From NCBI GenBank assembly GCA_903862715.1, contig CAIOYY010000096.1, forward strand, positions 1 through 47,392: a stretch of DNA of 47,392 nt, in the 5' to 3' direction. This DNA comes from an uncultured Alphaproteobacteria bacterium. Its GTDB lineage: Bacteria; Pseudomonadota; Alphaproteobacteria; Micropepsales; Micropepsaceae. Every line of letters starts with the position of its first letter. Positions within the stretch are counted from its first letter, which is position 1. Position numbers and translations under genes: made by a program. Below, piece by piece: positions 1-8,821 of the stretch. Below the pieces are notes generated by a model, which was given only the letters and a program-made list of their open reading frames with translations, did not search any database and was not told the DNA's origin.

Positions 1-66
1 CGCGAAAGGATCAAACGACAGACCATCGAACATCGACGCTTGCAGCACCGCAAGCTCGCCGCCTAA
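1..66 (+). CDS. possible C-terminal end of a gene cut by the window edge
   Basis: Frame 1 is open from the first base and closes with TAA at 64-66, giving 21 residues rich in Arg, Lys, His and Gln, as in a charged C-terminal helix. All three forward frames are open here, so the call rests only on plausible composition. The family cannot be named. Confidence 0.28.
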   Translation, partial: RERIKRQTIEHRRLQHRKLAA

Positions 67-150
67 CATCAAACCCCAGACGAGGCCGACCCTCCGCTAA
101 TCTAAGCTCGGGTCTGCGCCAAATGTTCTGACGACGGACAGAGAACTCCA

Positions 151-324
151 ATGCTGAAATGGGCACTCATTTTTCTTGTTGTGGGTCTTATCGCCGGGGC
201 GCTGGGCTTCACGGGCGTTGCGGGCGCGGCCGTCGGATTTGCCAAAATCCTTTTCTTCCTGGCCCTCGCGCTGTTCCTGGTGTTCCTCGTTCTCGGCTAC
301 ACCATCTACAAGCGCGTGACCTGA
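151..324 (+). CDS. DUF1328 (YtjA-type) small membrane protein, 57 aa
   Basis: A 57-residue, very hydrophobic protein with two membrane segments (about residues 3-22 and 28-52) joined by a Gly/Ala-rich turn and ending in a short basic tail. It begins MLKWAL and contains the small-residue GVAGAA motif expected of the DUF1328/YtjA family (usual length about 55). The biochemical role of the family is unknown; it is an inner-membrane protein. It starts at ATG 151 after a weak GAGAA-type ribosome site and converges with the EamA gene, with only about 19 bp between stop codons. Confidence 0.8.
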   Translation: MLKWALIFLVVGLIAGALGFTGVAGAAVGFAKILFFLALALFLVFLVLGYTIYKRVT

Positions 325-343
325 GGGGTTTCGGCGACCGCCT

Positions 344-1282
344 TCAACGCCGCTTTTGCGCCGCCCTCGCCGCCAGCGCCGTCAGCACGATGCCGCCCAG
401 AATGGCGCTCATGCCGACGGCATGAAAACCGTGCAGCGGTTCATCGAGGAAGGCGGCGACGAGAAACGCACCGAACAGCGGCAGCAGCGTAATCGTCTGC
501 CCCGCCGGGCCCGCGCCGAGATCGCGCACCGCGGCGTTATAGAGAATATAGGCAATCAGCGACGGGAACACCGCGACATAGGCAATGGCGCCGAACGTCG
601 TCGCGTTGAGATGCAGCCGCTCGCCGCTCCCAATTTCCCATAGGGAAAGCGGCGCCATCGCAAGGATGCCGATGACAAACGTCGCCAGCAGAAAGCTGAG
701 CGGATGCGCGTGCGGCCTGAGGCGCAGAAGACTTGTGTAAACGGCCCAGCTGGTCACGCCGCACAGCACCAGAAGATCGCCGTCATTGACGGCGAGGCTC
801 GCCGCCGACGCGAGATCCCCGCGCAGCACGATGATGATGACGCCCAGCACCGAGAACGCGACGCCCGCGATCTGCAGCCATGGCGATTTCTCGCGGAAGA
901 AAAGGAAATTGAACATCAGGACCAGCGCCGGAATCGCCGCCTGAAGCAGGATGGCATTGGTGGCCGTGGTGTGGTTCAGCCCCGTATAGACGAAGGCGTT
1001 GAACGCGGCGACGCCCGAAAGGCCTAAGAGGAGAACGATGCGCCAGTTGCGCGCGAGGATGGCGCGATCCGCCATGAAATGCCGCCAGGCGAAGGGCGCG
1101 AGCAGAAACGCCGCCCCGCTCCACCGGAACAGCGCCAGCGTCAAAGGCGGCACATGCCCCTGCACCAACCGCCCGGCTATGAAATTGCCCGACCAGAACA
1201 GCATCACCAACGCCAGCGTGGCGTAGGATATCCACGGCGCAGGGGCAGCGGGTTTGGCTCTGTCGATCATGTGCCGGTCCAT
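344..1282 (-). CDS. EamA/DMT-superfamily transporter
   Basis: An inner-membrane permease of the drug/metabolite transporter superfamily. The protein has about ten hydrophobic helices in two repeated EamA halves (roughly residues 15-140 and 160-300), with the typical FWSGNFIAGR start of the first repeat and a LFGAFLAAxFLxEP-like ending of the second. Such proteins move small organic molecules across the inner membrane; the substrate cannot be told. I chose ATG 1282 (MDRHMIDR) because a GGAG lies eight bases before it; the frame is open to 1357, where the added residues look unlike a membrane-protein N-terminus. Length 312 aa is normal for the family. Confidence 0.86.
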   Translation of the reverse strand: MDRHMIDRAKPAAPAPWISYATLALVMLFWSGNFIAGRLVQGHVPPLTLALFRWSGAAFLLAPFAWRHFMADRAILARNWRIVLLLGLSGVAAFNAFVYTGLNHTTATNAILLQAAIPALVLMFNFLFFREKSPWLQIAGVAFSVLGVIIIVLRGDLASAASLAVNDGDLLVLCGVTSWAVYTSLLRLRPHAHPLSFLLATFVIGILAMAPLSLWEIGSGERLHLNATTFGAIAYVAVFPSLIAYILYNAAVRDLGAGPAGQTITLLPLFGAFLVAAFLDEPLHGFHAVGMSAILGGIVLTALAARAAQKRR

Positions 1283-1403
1283 CCAGCCGCTCCAAGCGGC
1301 GGCGGCCTGCTTCTCGCACGTCAGCGGGACGTTCGTCCCGGCAAACGATGATTTCATCCGAAGGGATAATCGGAAGACAACGGATGATGGTCAGGGAAAA
1401 AAC

Positions 1404-1478
1404 TGGTGCGCCCTAGGGGAGTCGAACCCCTCTTGCAAGAATGAAAATCTTGAGTCCTAACCGATAGACGAAGGGCGC
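1404..1478 (-). tRNA. tRNA-Glu (anticodon TTC)
   Basis: On the minus strand the sequence folds as a cloverleaf: acceptor GCGCCCT pairs with AGGGCGC, the anticodon stem CAAGA/TCTTG encloses the loop TTTTCAT with anticodon TTC (Glu), the T arm carries GGTTCGACTCC, and the 3' end is an encoded A plus CCA. No integrase or truncated repeat marks it as an attachment site. Confidence 0.96.
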
Positions 1479-1599
1479 AGTCAGGGTGCGGGTGATAACC
1501 GCGCTTAAGTCCGATGGCAAGAGGCGGAAAGCCACCAAAACCCTCCCCCTTTGCGAGCGACGCCGGCGGCGCGCCGCCCGATCCGGGCTAATGGCCATT

Positions 1600-1632
1600 C
1601 CAAAGGAAAAGGGCAGCGTTTCCGCCGCCCTT
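1600..1632 (-). terminator. Rho-independent terminator of the B3-like hydrolase gene
   Basis: Minus-strand reading gives a 10-bp stem (AAGGGCGGCG against CGCTGCCCTT, one G-U pair) closed by a GAAA tetraloop and followed by TTCCTTT. It sits 55 bp after the stop codon at 1687. Confidence 0.65.
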
Positions 1633-1686
1633 CCCCGCAAATCCTCGACCTGTTCGACGACCGGTTCCCGGTCCCCAATCCGCCGC

Positions 1687-2673
1687 CTAATGCCCGTGAC
1701 CGTCATCTGCAGGCGCAGGCGCAGGGCTGGCCCCGCCGCCGGCGGCCGCCGACATATCGGCCGCGAGGCGTTCGAGATAGAGCGCCTCATAGCGGTTCAC
1801 TTCCTCATGCCAGCCTTCGGGGTCGTAGAAGCGCTGCGGATCATAGGCGTCGCCCGGCTGGCGCTTTTCGTGCAGCGCGAAATGTCCCGCATGCGACGCG
1901 ACCCAGATGTCCGGGTTCATCGCCTTCTGCGAAGCGAAGGTTTTCGCATAGGCCTCGGCCACATCGGGGAAACCCGGCATGTTGGCGAAGTTCGTGCTCT
2001 GGTTGACCGAGCCCATATTGGCGATGAGCACATGATAGGTCTCGCCGCCCTCCTCCACATCATAGGTGAAGCTCACCGCACCGCGCGTGTGGCCGGGATG
2101 ATGATGCACGGTGAGCACGACGCCGCCGAGTTCGATGGTGCTGCCATCGGTCAGCACATGATCGACTTCGATCGGTTCATAGATCACGCCGCGATTGGGA
2201 TAGCGGTAATCGTCATTGCCGCCGGTGGTGACAACCGGCACTTCGAACTCATGGAAATAGGTTTCGGCGCCGGTCAGATCCTGAATTTCGCCAAGGCCCG
2301 CGACATGATCGTGATGCGCATGCGTCGCGGTGATGATCTTGATGTCCTCGAAGTTGAAGCCGAGGTCTTCGATGTTCTGGCGGATCATGGCGACCGAAGA
2401 CGCGACGCCCGAATTGATCAGGATATGGCCTTCGTCGGTCGTGATCAGAAAGGCCGAGAGATCATAGGTGCCGACGTGATAGAGATTGCCGACCACGCGA
2501 AAGCCCTCATAAGGCTGTTCCCACTCCTCATTGGTCACGGGCAGCGGCGTCACCTGCACTTGCGCAACAACCGCCTGCACGCTGAGCGCAAGGAAGGCGA
2601 GCCCCGCGACGCCCGCCTGCCAAAACCGGCCCGCCAGCCCGAACCGTTCGCCCTGAAAGAATCGCAATGTCAT
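1687..2673 (-). CDS. secreted metallo-beta-lactamase-fold hydrolase, subclass B3-like
   Basis: A 328-aa periplasmic zinc hydrolase. A long N-terminus with a hydrophobic stretch (residues 20-37) ends AVVA|Q, a likely signal-peptidase site. Zinc ligands of the B3 beta-lactamase pattern are visible: T-H118-A-H120-H-D122-H123, H195 in PGHTRG, and H261 in ASHAGHF. The HxHxDHxxG(L/A) context and the exported location match subclass B3 enzymes (L1/GOB/CAU-1 type), many of which hydrolyse beta-lactams, but some relatives act on other substrates such as lactones. The C-terminus is an Ala/Pro tail ending DDGHGH. Divergent from the DUF2147 gene; antibiotic hydrolysis is possible, not shown. Confidence 0.83.
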   Translation of the reverse strand: MTLRFFQGERFGLAGRFWQAGVAGLAFLALSVQAVVAQVQVTPLPVTNEEWEQPYEGFRVVGNLYHVGTYDLSAFLITTDEGHILINSGVASSVAMIRQNIEDLGFNFEDIKIITATHAHHDHVAGLGEIQDLTGAETYFHEFEVPVVTTGGNDDYRYPNRGVIYEPIEVDHVLTDGSTIELGGVVLTVHHHPGHTRGAVSFTYDVEEGGETYHVLIANMGSVNQSTNFANMPGFPDVAEAYAKTFASQKAMNPDIWVASHAGHFALHEKRQPGDAYDPQRFYDPEGWHEEVNRYEALYLERLAADMSAAAGGGASPAPAPADDGHGH

Positions 2674-2994
2674 GGAACACTCCCCGTTATGTCTTTTTTG
2701 ATCTTTGGCGCAGGGACCTTAACATGGCCGCCGCGCCCGAAAAGAGGCTGGGAACAAGCGCCTTCGGAACGTGGCGCTGGCTGCGGTCTTGGAAAATACG
2801 GCGATTCCCACAGCCTGTGCGCGCAATCCCCTCCCCCTTTGCGTCGGCTGCAACGCAAAAGGGTTCCCGCGCGTTTAGCCAGGGTCAGGGGTCTGCTTGC
2901 GGCCCTCATCCATCGCGCCCATTTGGGCGTATAGGTAAGAGCGCCGTATAATGCGGCTTCATGTGTCGGGCGTCTTTTCGAGGAGGACATTGCC
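2674..2994. promoter_or_regulatory. divergent intergenic region with a hairpin
   Basis: This 321-bp gap separates the divergently read hydrolase and DUF2147 genes and should hold both promoters. No convincing gene is present. A hairpin at 2835-2863 (CCCTTTGCGT against ACGCAAAAGGG with one bulge) lies mid-gap. The 15-mer at 2829-2843 also occurs at 1541-1555. The promoter for the plus-strand gene is listed separately. Confidence 0.4.
2923..2952 (+). promoter_or_regulatory. sigma70-type promoter for the DUF2147 gene
   Basis: A perfect TATAAT at 2947-2952 stands 18 bp after TTGGGC (2923-2928). The predicted start near 2959 gives a leader of about 36 nt that contains the ribosome site AGGAGGA. 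The -35 box is only half-matching. Confidence 0.5.
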
Positions 2995-3489
2995 GTGTTG
3001 TCTCGCATCTCGTTCTTTTCATCGCTCGCGCTCGCCTCAATGAGTGTGCTGGCCCCGCCGTCCATTGCCGCCGAAAGCGCGGAGGGTCTCTGGATCAATC
3101 GCAATGGCTGGGTGGTCGAAACCGCTTCCTGCGCGGAAGGCATCTGCGGCGAAGTCGTCGCGGTCGGCGGGCGCAGCGAAAACCCGATGCGTTTCGATAC
3201 CAACAACACCGATCCCGCCTTGCGCGGACGCCCGCTCTGCGGCCTCCAGATTTTCGCCGGGTTCGAGCCTTCGGGCGCGCCGGGCGAATGGGAAGGCGGG
3301 TGGGTCTATAATCCGCAAAACGGCAAGACCTATGACGCCGAAATGAAACTCGGCGAAGGCGACACGCTGGAAGTACGCGGCTATGTCGCAACGCCCATGT
3401 TCGGACGCACGACGGTTTTAACCCGTCAGGCGGAACCCGTGGAGCGCTGCTCGCCGGAAGACGCGCAGCAGGAAGCGAACGCCCAGTAG
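2995..3489 (+). CDS. exported DUF2147 domain protein
   Basis: A 164-aa exported protein starting with GTG, chosen because AGGAGGA lies at optimal distance. Signal peptide to about residue 26 (SIAA|ES). The mature part follows the DUF2147 order: GLWI near 31, a Cys pair C46/C51 in a turn, D-x-N-N-x-D-P and R-G-R-P-L-C-G at 68-83, W-x-G-G-x-V-Y-N-P-x-x-G-K-T-Y at 99-113, and V-R-G-Y-V-A-x-P-M-F-G-R at 127-138. DUF2147 proteins are small periplasmic beta-rich proteins without an assigned reaction. Monocistronic by context. Confidence 0.85.
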   Translation: MLSRISFFSSLALASMSVLAPPSIAAESAEGLWINRNGWVVETASCAEGICGEVVAVGGRSENPMRFDTNNTDPALRGRPLCGLQIFAGFEPSGAPGEWEGGWVYNPQNGKTYDAEMKLGEGDTLEVRGYVATPMFGRTTVLTRQAEPVERCSPEDAQQEANAQ

Positions 3490-3569
3490 CGCGCCGCGGA
3501 CCCATCTTTCGGGTTTCTTTTGCGCCGAAACCTCAGTATCGCTCGGGCGAAACGCTTCCTGCCCCCGTG

Positions 3570-4391
3570 ATGCCGAACCGCCTGATCCTCGCCGCCCCTA
3601 TCCTCGCGATGTGCCTCTCCCTTGCCCTTTCGGGCTGCGAGGCTGATGCGCCGCGCGGCGCGCATGCGGCAGAGGTCCCGGATTTCTCCGGGCATTGGGA
3701 ACATACGATCGCGCATTTTCTTCCTCCGAAGGAAGGTCCCGGTCCCGTCGTCAACATGCCGGGTCTCGAATTCACGGCGATCAATGTCTGGGTCGGCGAT
3801 TACCGCAATCCAATCCTGCAGCCCTGGGCGGCGAACGCCGTGAAGGAACATGACATCGCCGAACTCGACAGCGGCGAAGTGCTGCGCGAACAGTTGCAGC
3901 TGTGTCTCCCGCTCGGCGTGCCGAATGTCATTCTTCTGCGCGAGCCCGTCGAACTTCTGCAGGAAGCGGGTAGCGTTACATTTCTCTATCACCATGACAG
4001 CCAGGTGCGCCGCGTCCAATTGAACGGGACCCATCCCGAAAATATTGCGCCCAGCCCCTATGGCCATTCGGTCGGACATTACGAAGGCGATACGCTTGTG
4101 ATCGACAGCATCGGTTTCTCGAATACCGGACCCATCGATTATTACGGCACGCCGCACACCGACACGCTGCATGTCGTCGAACGCTATCGCGTGGTGGATG
4201 AGGGCAGCATTCTCGAAGTGCGCTTAACGGTTTCCGATCCCGGCGCCTTTACCACCGAATGGAGCGCGGTGCAGCGTTATCGCCGCTCCGATGCGGGCAC
4301 CCTCTTTCGGGAAAATATCTGCGCTGAAAATGTCCGCTTCGAACTCGGCGGCGAATATCCGGTGCCGACGGATACGACACCGGATTTTTGA
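3570..4391 (+). CDS. uncharacterised lipoprotein of a PDFSGxW-type family
   Basis: A 273-aa protein with a lipoprotein signal (lipobox LSGC, Cys23), so it is probably anchored in the outer membrane facing the periplasm. After the lipobox come PDFSGHWE (37-44), GDYRNPILQPWA, a YHHDSQVRRV stretch, HYEGDTLVIDSIGF and YGTPHTDTLHVVERY, a pattern I associate with secreted, uncharacterised proteins common in sphingomonads and related bacteria. No catalytic motif is assignable. An in-frame GTG lies directly before the ATG; neither has a clear ribosome site. Confidence 0.72.
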   Translation: MPNRLILAAPILAMCLSLALSGCEADAPRGAHAAEVPDFSGHWEHTIAHFLPPKEGPGPVVNMPGLEFTAINVWVGDYRNPILQPWAANAVKEHDIAELDSGEVLREQLQLCLPLGVPNVILLREPVELLQEAGSVTFLYHHDSQVRRVQLNGTHPENIAPSPYGHSVGHYEGDTLVIDSIGFSNTGPIDYYGTPHTDTLHVVERYRVVDEGSILEVRLTVSDPGAFTTEWSAVQRYRRSDAGTLFRENICAENVRFELGGEYPVPTDTTPDF

Positions 4392-4432
4392 AATAACGCT
4401 TCGTGGCCGGACGAGCGATGGCACCCCTACTG

Positions 4433-4484
4433 CTCGTCATGGCCGCCCACCGAGGCGGCCACCCATCCGGCGAGCGTCCGCGAG
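4433..4484. repeat. palindromic intergenic repeat, copy 1
   Basis: A 52-bp element beginning CTCGTCATGGCCG, with an internal hairpin (TGGCCGCC, loop, GGCGGCCA), then CCCATC and GAGCGTCCGCGAG. It is repeated in inverted orientation at 4898-4948 on the other side of the GIY-YIG gene. Confidence 0.78.
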
Positions 4485-4588
4485 CCGAAGAAACAATCAA
4501 AACCTCGCCCGGGAAACACCACACGCTCGCCTTAATATCGCACCATCCGAAAATCACTTTCCGCAAAGTCTGATCGGCTCCGGAAAGC

Positions 4589-4873
4589 ATGAAGGGTTAT
4601 GTCTACATTCTCGCGAGCAAACCCTATGGAACGCTCTATACAGGTGTCACCACAAATCTGGCAGAACGTATTTACGCGCATCGTCAAGGAACGGGTTCGA
4701 ACTTCACGCGCAAATACAAAGTGGCACGTCTTGTACTCGTGGAAGAATACAATCTCGTCGCGCATGCCATTCAGCGCGAGACCAGTCTGAAACGCTGGAA
4801 CCGAGATTGGAAAATCAAGCTGATAGAGAAATCAAATCCGGACTGGAATGACCTATACGCCGATCTGGCGTGA
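4589..4873 (+). CDS. GIY-YIG nuclease superfamily protein (UPF0213/YhbQ-like)
   Basis: A 94-aa single-domain GIY-YIG protein. The hallmarks are YVYIL (4-8) and LYTGVT (16-21) forming the first hairpin, Arg27 and His31 in the helix, and Glu64 as the metal-binding acid; residues 65-80 are a basic helix. Family members such as YhbQ are small DNA-cleaving or structure-processing nucleases, but most have no known role. It starts at ATG 4589 after a CGGAAAG site. The gene is bracketed by inverted copies of a palindromic repeat, suggesting that gene and repeats travel or act together. Confidence 0.88.
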   Translation: MKGYVYILASKPYGTLYTGVTTNLAERIYAHRQGTGSNFTRKYKVARLVLVEEYNLVAHAIQRETSLKRWNRDWKIKLIEKSNPDWNDLYADLA

Positions 4874-4897
4874 GCAACGGCATTCAGATTTTATTGC

Positions 4898-4948
4898 CTC
4901 GCAGACGCTCGGCAGATGGGTGGCCGGGTCAAGCCCGGCCATGACGAG
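4898..4948. repeat. palindromic intergenic repeat, copy 2 (inverted)
   Basis: Reverse complement of copy 1 in layout: CTCGCAGACGCTC, GATGGG, then a hairpin TGGCCGGG/CCCGGCCA and TGACGAG. The inner stem differs from copy 1 (GGG/CCC instead of GCC/GGC) but stays paired, which suggests the structure is conserved. Confidence 0.78.
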
Positions 4949-5067
4949 AAAAGCGGAAATGCCGCCCGTGACGAATTTGTGCCGCGACAGGTTTTCTCTC
5001 GCCATCACGCATATGCATGTTAGTGTTGCGCTGCAGCGCGAAACGCACGCGCTGCACTGCGAGTCAA

Positions 5068-7848
5068 ATGAGCCGCGCAATTGAGCAGACTGCGCCCGAT
5101 TTGGGCAGTGCAACGGGACGAACCCTCCCCGCGCGCGGCGATATCAGATTGCTGGGCAGTCTTCTCGGCCACACGGTGCGCGAACAGGAAGGCCAGATCA
5201 TCTTCGATCTGGTCGAAAAGATTCGCGTCATTTCGGTGCGTTTCCATCGCGGTGCGGATGCCGATGCGCGGCTGGAGCTTGAGAACATTCTGCGTGCTTT
5301 AAGCCGCGAAGACGCGGTGCAGGTGGCGCGCGCCTTCAGCTACTTCCTGCATTTCGCCAATATCGCGGAAGACCAGTACCAGATCGCCGATATCCGCCTG
5401 CGTGAAATGGCGGCCGACGCCCCGCAACCGGGCACGTTAGCGGCGGCACTGGAAACAGCGCGGGGCGAAGGCTTGAACGCAAGCGATCTCCGCCGTTTTT
5501 TCGCGGGCGCGCGCGTCAGCCCGGTGCTCACCGCGCATCCCACGGAAGTGCGCCGCAAGAGCACGATGGATTGCGAGATGGCGGTGGCCGAGCTTCTCGC
5601 CCGGCGCGAACAGGGCGTCTTCACGCCGGAGGAAATGCGCGAGGTCGATGACGGGCTCGACCGTGCGGTACTGACGCTGTGGCAGACCAATCTGTTGCGC
5701 CAGACCAAGCTCAACGTCCTCGACGAAGTCGCCAACGGTCTTTCCTATTTCGACTACACTTTCTTCCGCGAACTCCCGCGTCTCTATGGGCGGCTCGAAG
5801 ACCGGCTGGAAGCAATGTTCCCCGACGAGGAAATTCCCCTTCCCTCCTTTCTGCGCATCGGAAGCTGGATCGGCGGAGACCGCGACGGCAATCCCTTTGT
5901 CGATGCCGAAGTACTGAAAAAAACGCTGCGCATGCAAAGTGCGCATGCCTTGCGGTTCTATCTGCGCGAATTGCGCAAGTTGCGAAGCGAACTCTCGTTG
6001 TCCTCGACGCTGGTGCCGATATCGAAAGCATTGACGGCTTTGGCCGATGCCTCGCCCGATTCGTCCGAGCACAATGGCCTTGAGCCCTATCGCCGCGCGG
6101 TGTCGCTGATCTATGCGCGCCTCGCCGCCACGCAGCGCGCCATCAATGATATAGCGCCGCCGCGCTATGATTTGGGTGATGCCGAGCCCTATCGTTCACA
6201 GGGTGACATTCTCAAGGACCTCGACATCATTGCCGCCTCGCTGAAGGAAAACGGCTCCGGCGCGCTGGCCAAGGGACATTTACGCTGCATCCGCCGCGCC
6301 ATCGACTGTTTCGGCTTTCATCTCGCAACGCTCGATCTGCGCCAGAATTCGGCGGTCCATGCCGCCACCATTGCCGAACTGTTCGAAGCCGCCATCCCCG
6401 GCATGAACTTCACCACGCTCGACGAAGATGCGCGCATTGCCCTTCTTGAACGCGAACTCTCCAATCCGCGCCCGCTGCTGCACCGCCACTTCGCCTATAC
6501 CCCGAAGACGGCCGGCGAAATCGCCATCTTCCGCGCCGCGAAAGCCGCGCATGGAAAATACGGTGCGGAAGTCATCACCACCGCCATCATTTCCAACACG
6601 CGCGGCGTTTCGGACCTTCTGACGCTGGCGCTTCTCCTGAAGGAAGCAGGGCTCGTCACGGCGGAAGGATCAAGCGCCATCGACATCGTACCGCTGTTCG
6701 AAACCATCGCAGATTTGCGCAACTCCGTTCCGATCATGGACCGGCTGCTGTCGATCCCCGCCTATCGGCGGCTTGTCGAGGCACGAGGTGGTCTGCAGGA
6801 AGTGATGATCGGCTATTCCGACAGCAACAAGGATGGCGGCTACATCACGTCGGGTTGGGAATTGTACAAGACGGAAACCGGCCTGGTCGCTTTGTGCAAA
6901 AAACATGGCGTGCGCCTGCGCCTTTTTCACGGGCGCGGTGGCACGGTCGGACGCGGCGGCGGCCCGAGCTATGACGCCATTCTCGCGCAGCCGCCCGGCG
7001 CGGTCAGCGGCCAGATCCGTCTCACCGAACAGGGCGAAATCATTTCGAGCAAATATTCAAATGCGGAGGTCGGGCGCCGCAATCTCGAAGTGCTCGCGGC
7101 GGCGGCGTTCGAAGCCTCGGTGCTGCAGCATCCGGGCGGCGAGGCGAGCGCCGATTTTCTTGAGACGATGGAAGAACTCTCGGCCTCCGCCTTCCAGGCC
7201 TATCGCACCCTCGTCTACACGACGCCCGGATTCACCCAATATTTCCGTACCTCGACCGTCATCAATGAAATATCGACGCTGAATATCGGCTCGCGCCCCG
7301 CCGCGCGCACCGGTAGCGGACGCATCGAGGATTTACGCGCCATTCCCTGGGTGTTTTCCGGGGCGCAATGCCGCGTGATGCTGCCTGGCTGGTATGGCTT
7401 CGGCAGCGCCGTAACGGAATGGCTGGCGAAACATCCCGAAAAGGGCATGGCGTTTCTGAAGCGCATGCACCGCGAATGGCCATTCTTCCGCACGCTGCTG
7501 GCGAATTTGGAAATGGTCCTGGCGAAAAGCGACATGGGCATTGCCTCGCGTTATGCCGAACTGGTGCCGGACGAGCCCTTGCGCGATTCCATTTTCCCGC
7601 GCATCCGCGCCGAGCACGACACGAGTGTCGCTGCGCTTCTGGAGATCATGGAAAGCAAAGCCCTTCTCGACGGCAATCCGCTGCTCGCGCATTCGCTGCA
7701 GAACCGCCTGCCCTATGTGAATCCCTTAAGCCATCTGCAGGTAGAATTGCTTCGCGCGCACAGAAGCGGCGAAGACAATCCGAAAACGCTGCGCGGCCTT
7801 TTGATCACCATCAACGGCGTCGCCGCAGGCCTGCGCAACAGCGGCTGA
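5068..7848 (+). CDS. ppc: phosphoenolpyruvate carboxylase
   Basis: Carboxylates phosphoenolpyruvate with bicarbonate to oxaloacetate, refilling the TCA cycle. The 926-aa protein has the catalytic His157 in [13 protein letters not shown], the [12 protein letters not shown] loop near residue 270, Lys588 in [10 protein letters not shown], and the Gly/Arg-rich [15 protein letters not shown] loop with Arg623. The C-terminus ends xAAGLRNSG where most enzymes have RNTG, a conservative change. I placed the start at ATG 5068 (MSRAIEQ); the frame is open to 5017 but those residues are unlike the family. It stands alone downstream of the repeat-flanked GIY-YIG gene. Confidence 0.96.
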   Translation: MSRAIEQTAPDLGSATGRTLPARGDIRLLGSLLGHTVREQEGQIIFDLVEKIRVISVRFHRGADADARLELENILRALSREDAVQVARAFSYFLHFANIAEDQYQIADIRLREMAADAPQPGTLAAALETARGEGLNASDLRRFFAGARVSPVLTAHPTEVRRKSTMDCEMAVAELLARREQGVFTPEEMREVDDGLDRAVLTLWQTNLLRQTKLNVLDEVANGLSYFDYTFFRELPRLYGRLEDRLEAMFPDEEIPLPSFLRIGSWIGGDRDGNPFVDAEVLKKTLRMQSAHALRFYLRELRKLRSELSLSSTLVPISKALTALADASPDSSEHNGLEPYRRAVSLIYARLAATQRAINDIAPPRYDLGDAEPYRSQGDILKDLDIIAASLKENGSGALAKGHLRCIRRAIDCFGFHLATLDLRQNSAVHAATIAELFEAAIPGMNFTTLDEDARIALLERELSNPRPLLHRHFAYTPKTAGEIAIFRAAKAAHGKYGAEVITTAIISNTRGVSDLLTLALLLKEAGLVTAEGSSAIDIVPLFETIADLRNSVPIMDRLLSIPAYRRLVEARGGLQEVMIGYSDSNKDGGYITSGWELYKTETGLVALCKKHGVRLRLFHGRGGTVGRGGGPSYDAILAQPPGAVSGQIRLTEQGEIISSKYSNAEVGRRNLEVLAAAAFEASVLQHPGGEASADFLETMEELSASAFQAYRTLVYTTPGFTQYFRTSTVINEISTLNIGSRPAARTGSGRIEDLRAIPWVFSGAQCRVMLPGWYGFGSAVTEWLAKHPEKGMAFLKRMHREWPFFRTLLANLEMVLAKSDMGIASRYAELVPDEPLRDSIFPRIRAEHDTSVAALLEIMESKALLDGNPLLAHSLQNRLPYVNPLSHLQVELLRAHRSGEDNPKTLRGLLITINGVAAGLRNSG

Positions 7849-7861
7849 TGGCCCCGTCTTG

Positions 7862-7912
7862 TTGCGGCGCGGGACTCAAATCCGTTTTATTGCGGCGTGG
7901 GGCTCAAGTCCG
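7862..7912 (+). repeat. short imperfect tandem repeat
   Basis: Two 23-bp units at 7862-7884 and 7890-7912 with a 28-bp period and three differences, just after the ppc stop codon. No known element is recognised. Confidence 0.5.
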
Positions 7913-8071
7913 GGGTCGGCGTGGCGGTGGCCTTCCTGATTGACGGCCCTAATGGCGGCGGCAATGGTTCCTTTCGTGCGTGCCGCCTGAACGTTGGCCC
8001 CTGCGTCTGGACATCCGGGCTCTACGGCGTCAGCATGCGCTTCGCGTTGCGCATCACGTGTCGAAGGCTCC

Positions 8072-8821
8072 ATGAACCATCGTTTCGCACTCCGCCTCAT
8101 TGTAATCGTCGGCACATTGGCCGCGTCGCCACTTTCCGCGACCGAACATTTCGTGCCGGAGGATTCACAATTCACGCGCGCCGACCTGCCCGAACATGCA
8201 ACGTCGCTCGCGCCCTATCATGAGATGGTCATTTCGGTCCTGAGAGACGCCTTCACCGACGATGTGCGCGCGCGGCTGATCGGCCTTCCCTCTTTCACGC
8301 CGGAATATGCGCTCGGCATACGCGAGCGGAACGGCGTCTATTCGATTTTCCATCTCCAATCCCAAGCGCAGCTCTGGAGCTATGAAAATTTACGAATGCT
8401 CGAGGAGCTTCCCGCCGATTACGCGCCGGGACATGAATCCGAAATCGCCGACGCCATTGCCGAATACCACTCCGAATTGCCGGGCGATTATCATGACGTG
8501 CAGACAGGCGCGCGCTGCGAGGTGACGATCACACCCGCGCTCGGTGCGCGTCTTGTCGAGCTGTGGAAAAAGATGCTGCTCGAAACCCATTACGGCGACA
8601 CGATTGCGCTCGGTCCCGATGGCACCGACTATCATTTCTCGATGACCGCCGATGGCCAGCTCATGGCGGGTAAAGTGTGGAATCCCCCGCCCGAATCCAA
8701 AACCGGGGCGATGATCAGCATCACCGAAACCATGCGTAACCTTTGCTTTACGGGCGACGGCAATCTGCTGGCCCAACTCGAACCCCAGATCGATGCATTG
8801 GAAGCGCAGCTGACGCCCTGA
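8072..8821 (+). CDS. exported protein of unknown function
   Basis: A 249-aa protein with a signal peptide (basic start MNHRF, hydrophobic core 8-18, site near SA|TE at 22-24). The mature part is mixed alpha/beta with a basic-acidic central region, one Cys in GARCEVTITP and one in NLCFTGDGNLL, perhaps a disulfide. No catalytic motif is recognised. Start chosen at ATG 8072 because it gives a clean signal peptide and follows GAAGG; the frame is open to 7994. No operon partner. Confidence 0.7.
   Translation: MNHRFALRLIVIVGTLAASPLSATEHFVPEDSQFTRADLPEHATSLAPYHEMVISVLRDAFTDDVRARLIGLPSFTPEYALGIRERNGVYSIFHLQSQAQLWSYENLRMLEELPADYAPGHESEIADAIAEYHSELPGDYHDVQTGARCEVTITPALGARLVELWKKMLLETHYGDTIALGPDGTDYHFSMTADGQLMAGKVWNPPPESKTGAMISITETMRNLCFTGDGNLLAQLEPQIDALEAQLTP

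Noticed and set aside
1404..1478. tRNA-Glu as a genomic-island attachment site
   Set aside because: No integrase, no direct repeat of the tRNA 3' end and no composition shift nearby.
1486..2934. 482-codon forward frame opposite the B3-like hydrolase gene
   Set aside because: It is antisense to a gene with intact zinc motifs, is His/Arg-rich, and has no ribosome site. GC-rich codon use opens the opposite frame.
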